A stretch of 49,842 nucleotides of DNA from Haloarcula vallismortis ATCC 29715 (GTDB lineage Archaea; Halobacteriota; Halobacteria; Halobacteriales; Haloarculaceae). The notes beneath the pieces are model-generated. The model had not been told where the DNA came from and did not search any database. It was given only the letters and a program-made list of their open reading frames with translations. A program made the position numbers and the translations under genes. This document shows positions 49,116 to 49,842 of the stretch, one piece after another (position 1 is the stretch's first letter; every line of letters begins with the position of its first letter). The stretch spans positions 1 to 49,842 of the forward strand of contig NZ_AOLQ01000002.1 in assembly GCF_000337775.1 (NCBI RefSeq). Direction: 5' to 3'.

Positions 49116-49267
49116 TTGTTTCTCACTCCACTCCTCGTGGGTACGACAAACCTACAGAATTCATAGACTCCGTTGAGAGGGGCTCTTACGAGTGTATCGG
49201 CCTTTTAGACACGAGTCGAACCTTAGCAGTTCAGAATTGGGAGCTGTTTGGGCACGGAATCACCTAA
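49097..49267 (+). CDS. Small ORF ahead of the nuclease-like gene
   Basis: A 56-aa frame (ATG 49097 or 49100) reading PTEFIDSVERGSYECIGLL and TLAVQNWELFGHG, with a balanced protein-like composition. It overlaps the divergent 207-aa gene by 19 bp and ends 40 bp before the next gene. No family recognised; it may be a real small protein or a chance frame. Confidence 0.4.
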   Translation: MMEPLSFVSHSTPRGYDKPTEFIDSVERGSYECIGLLDTSRTLAVQNWELFGHGIT

Positions 49268-49307
49268 TACAAAGCGGCTGGTAGAAGGACGGAGAAAGTA
49301 GAGACCG

Positions 49308-49842
49308 ATGGTTACGTACGATTTGTCGAGGATGGATGTGGGTTTGATTGCAGAGATGATTGCAGGGCGATACGGGGGTTTCCCAGAGCCGCTTGAGGAG
49401 GCGATTACTACACACGTGATGGGCCAGACTGAGGGGAAGGAGTATAGCAGAGACGACATCCGGATTCATTCGAAAAGTCGGAATCTAACGGAGGAAGTCC
49501 ATCTCGGGATATTGGAGGGTGTTACGTTGCCGGAAGATGGTGACTGGGGGTATTCGCAAGGCTGGATACCTGACGATATTCTCATGGTGCAGGCACTGAC
49601 CCCAGTGGAGGGCACGCCCGCCCCGTCGCATTCGCGTGAGGTGGTAGACCCGACGACGGATCTGTTGGCGTACTATGCGGTGGAGGTGAAAGCGGTATCG
49701 AGTGGGAATCGGGTTAGGCTGACAGAAAATCAGCAGGAGAGTTTGGCGACTGTAAGCAAGGAAGTGGAACGAGTCCATCCGGTTATTGTAATAGTAGACG
49801 TAGCTGGCCTCCCGGACTCGGCGGAGGTTGAGGTTGATATCC
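49308..49842 (+). CDS. PD-(D/E)xK nuclease-like protein, partial (cut by window edge)
   Basis: An open frame from ATG 49308 to the window end, 178 codons without a stop, so the C-terminus lies outside. The N-terminus (MVTYDLSRMDVGLIAEMIAG) is helical. Further on, a DPTTDLLAYYAVEVKA stretch, then RLTENQQESL and PVIVIVDV, reads as a restriction-endonuclease-like fold: Asp, then E-x-K at VEVKA, then a helix with Gln. The leucine-rich frame and GGTG-poor codons differ from neighbours such as polB. VRR-NUC or Holliday-resolvase-like enzymes are alternatives. Confidence 0.6.
   Translation, partial: MVTYDLSRMDVGLIAEMIAGRYGGFPEPLEEAITTHVMGQTEGKEYSRDDIRIHSKSRNLTEEVHLGILEGVTLPEDGDWGYSQGWIPDDILMVQALTPVEGTPAPSHSREVVDPTTDLLAYYAVEVKAVSSGNRVRLTENQQESLATVSKEVERVHPVIVIVDVAGLPDSAEVEVDI

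Overview
The window is haloarchaeal DNA, most likely part of a megaplasmid or secondary replicon. The proteins are very acidic (Asp/Glu-rich, Lys-poor), many genes start with little or no leader behind an archaeal TATA box about 26-32 nt upstream, and the replication genes are archaeal: two Orc1/Cdc6 proteins, a family-B DNA polymerase with a degenerate RecA/RadA-like neighbour, a ParA partition ATPase, and repeated origin-recognition-box-like motifs around one orc1/cdc6 gene. All identifications come from reading motifs; no database search was possible.

Layout. (1) 1-1450: a parA operon with a striking CGTT iteron array, a probable centromere, both upstream of parA and inside the partner gene. 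(2) 1683-2887: small haloarchaeal DNA-binding or zinc proteins. (3) 2899-31709: a ~29-kb island that reads as a DNA 7-deazaguanine modification/restriction system of the Dpd type. Its modification side has an AAA+ ATPase, a winged-helix-like protein and a DpdA-type transglycosylase (2899-5983), a second 967-aa transglycosylase-like protein with an extra C-terminal domain (6123-9026), a small regulator (9107-9778), and a complete preQ0 biosynthesis operon queD-queE-folE-queC (9887-12417). Its probable restriction side is one leftward operon (31709 to 13050): unknown protein, winged-helix protein, large P-loop ATPase, coiled-coil protein, two tandem paralogous ~1.8-kb-residue-scale DEAD/DEAH helicases with DUF1998/MZB-like zinc C-termini, and a PLD-family protein. 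A structured-RNA candidate and a 91-aa ORF lie between the two halves. (4) 32151-32816: an orphan Csa3-like CARF/winged-helix regulator. (5) 33059-36832: Orc1/Cdc6, an SRAP (HMCES/YedK) protein, and an IS1341-type TnpB element set between two diverged copies of a ~150-bp segment. (6) 36833-40262: RecA-like protein, small protein and PolB. (7) 40300-42710: a second orc1/cdc6 with eight origin-box-like repeats in two clusters. (8) 42712-49842: HNH protein, winged-helix regulators, an AbiEi-like antitoxin without a visible toxin partner, uncharacterised proteins, and a PD-(D/E)xK-like gene cut by the window edge.

How the genes could work together: FolE, QueD, QueE and QueC convert GTP to preQ0. 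DpdA, helped by the ATPase/winged-helix pair, would exchange guanine for preQ0 in DNA, and the second TGT-like protein may modify or extend this. The helicase/ATPase/PLD operon would then attack DNA that lacks the mark. The gene content resembles the bacterial dpd cluster (dpdA plus dpdG/H/I/J/K-like restriction genes) and, in its DUF1998 helicase plus PLD core, DISARM. Three copies of one 41-bp inverted-repeat site with constant 31-bp arm spacing (34858, 43754, 46745) suggest that one regulator controls several of the plasmid's accessory genes.
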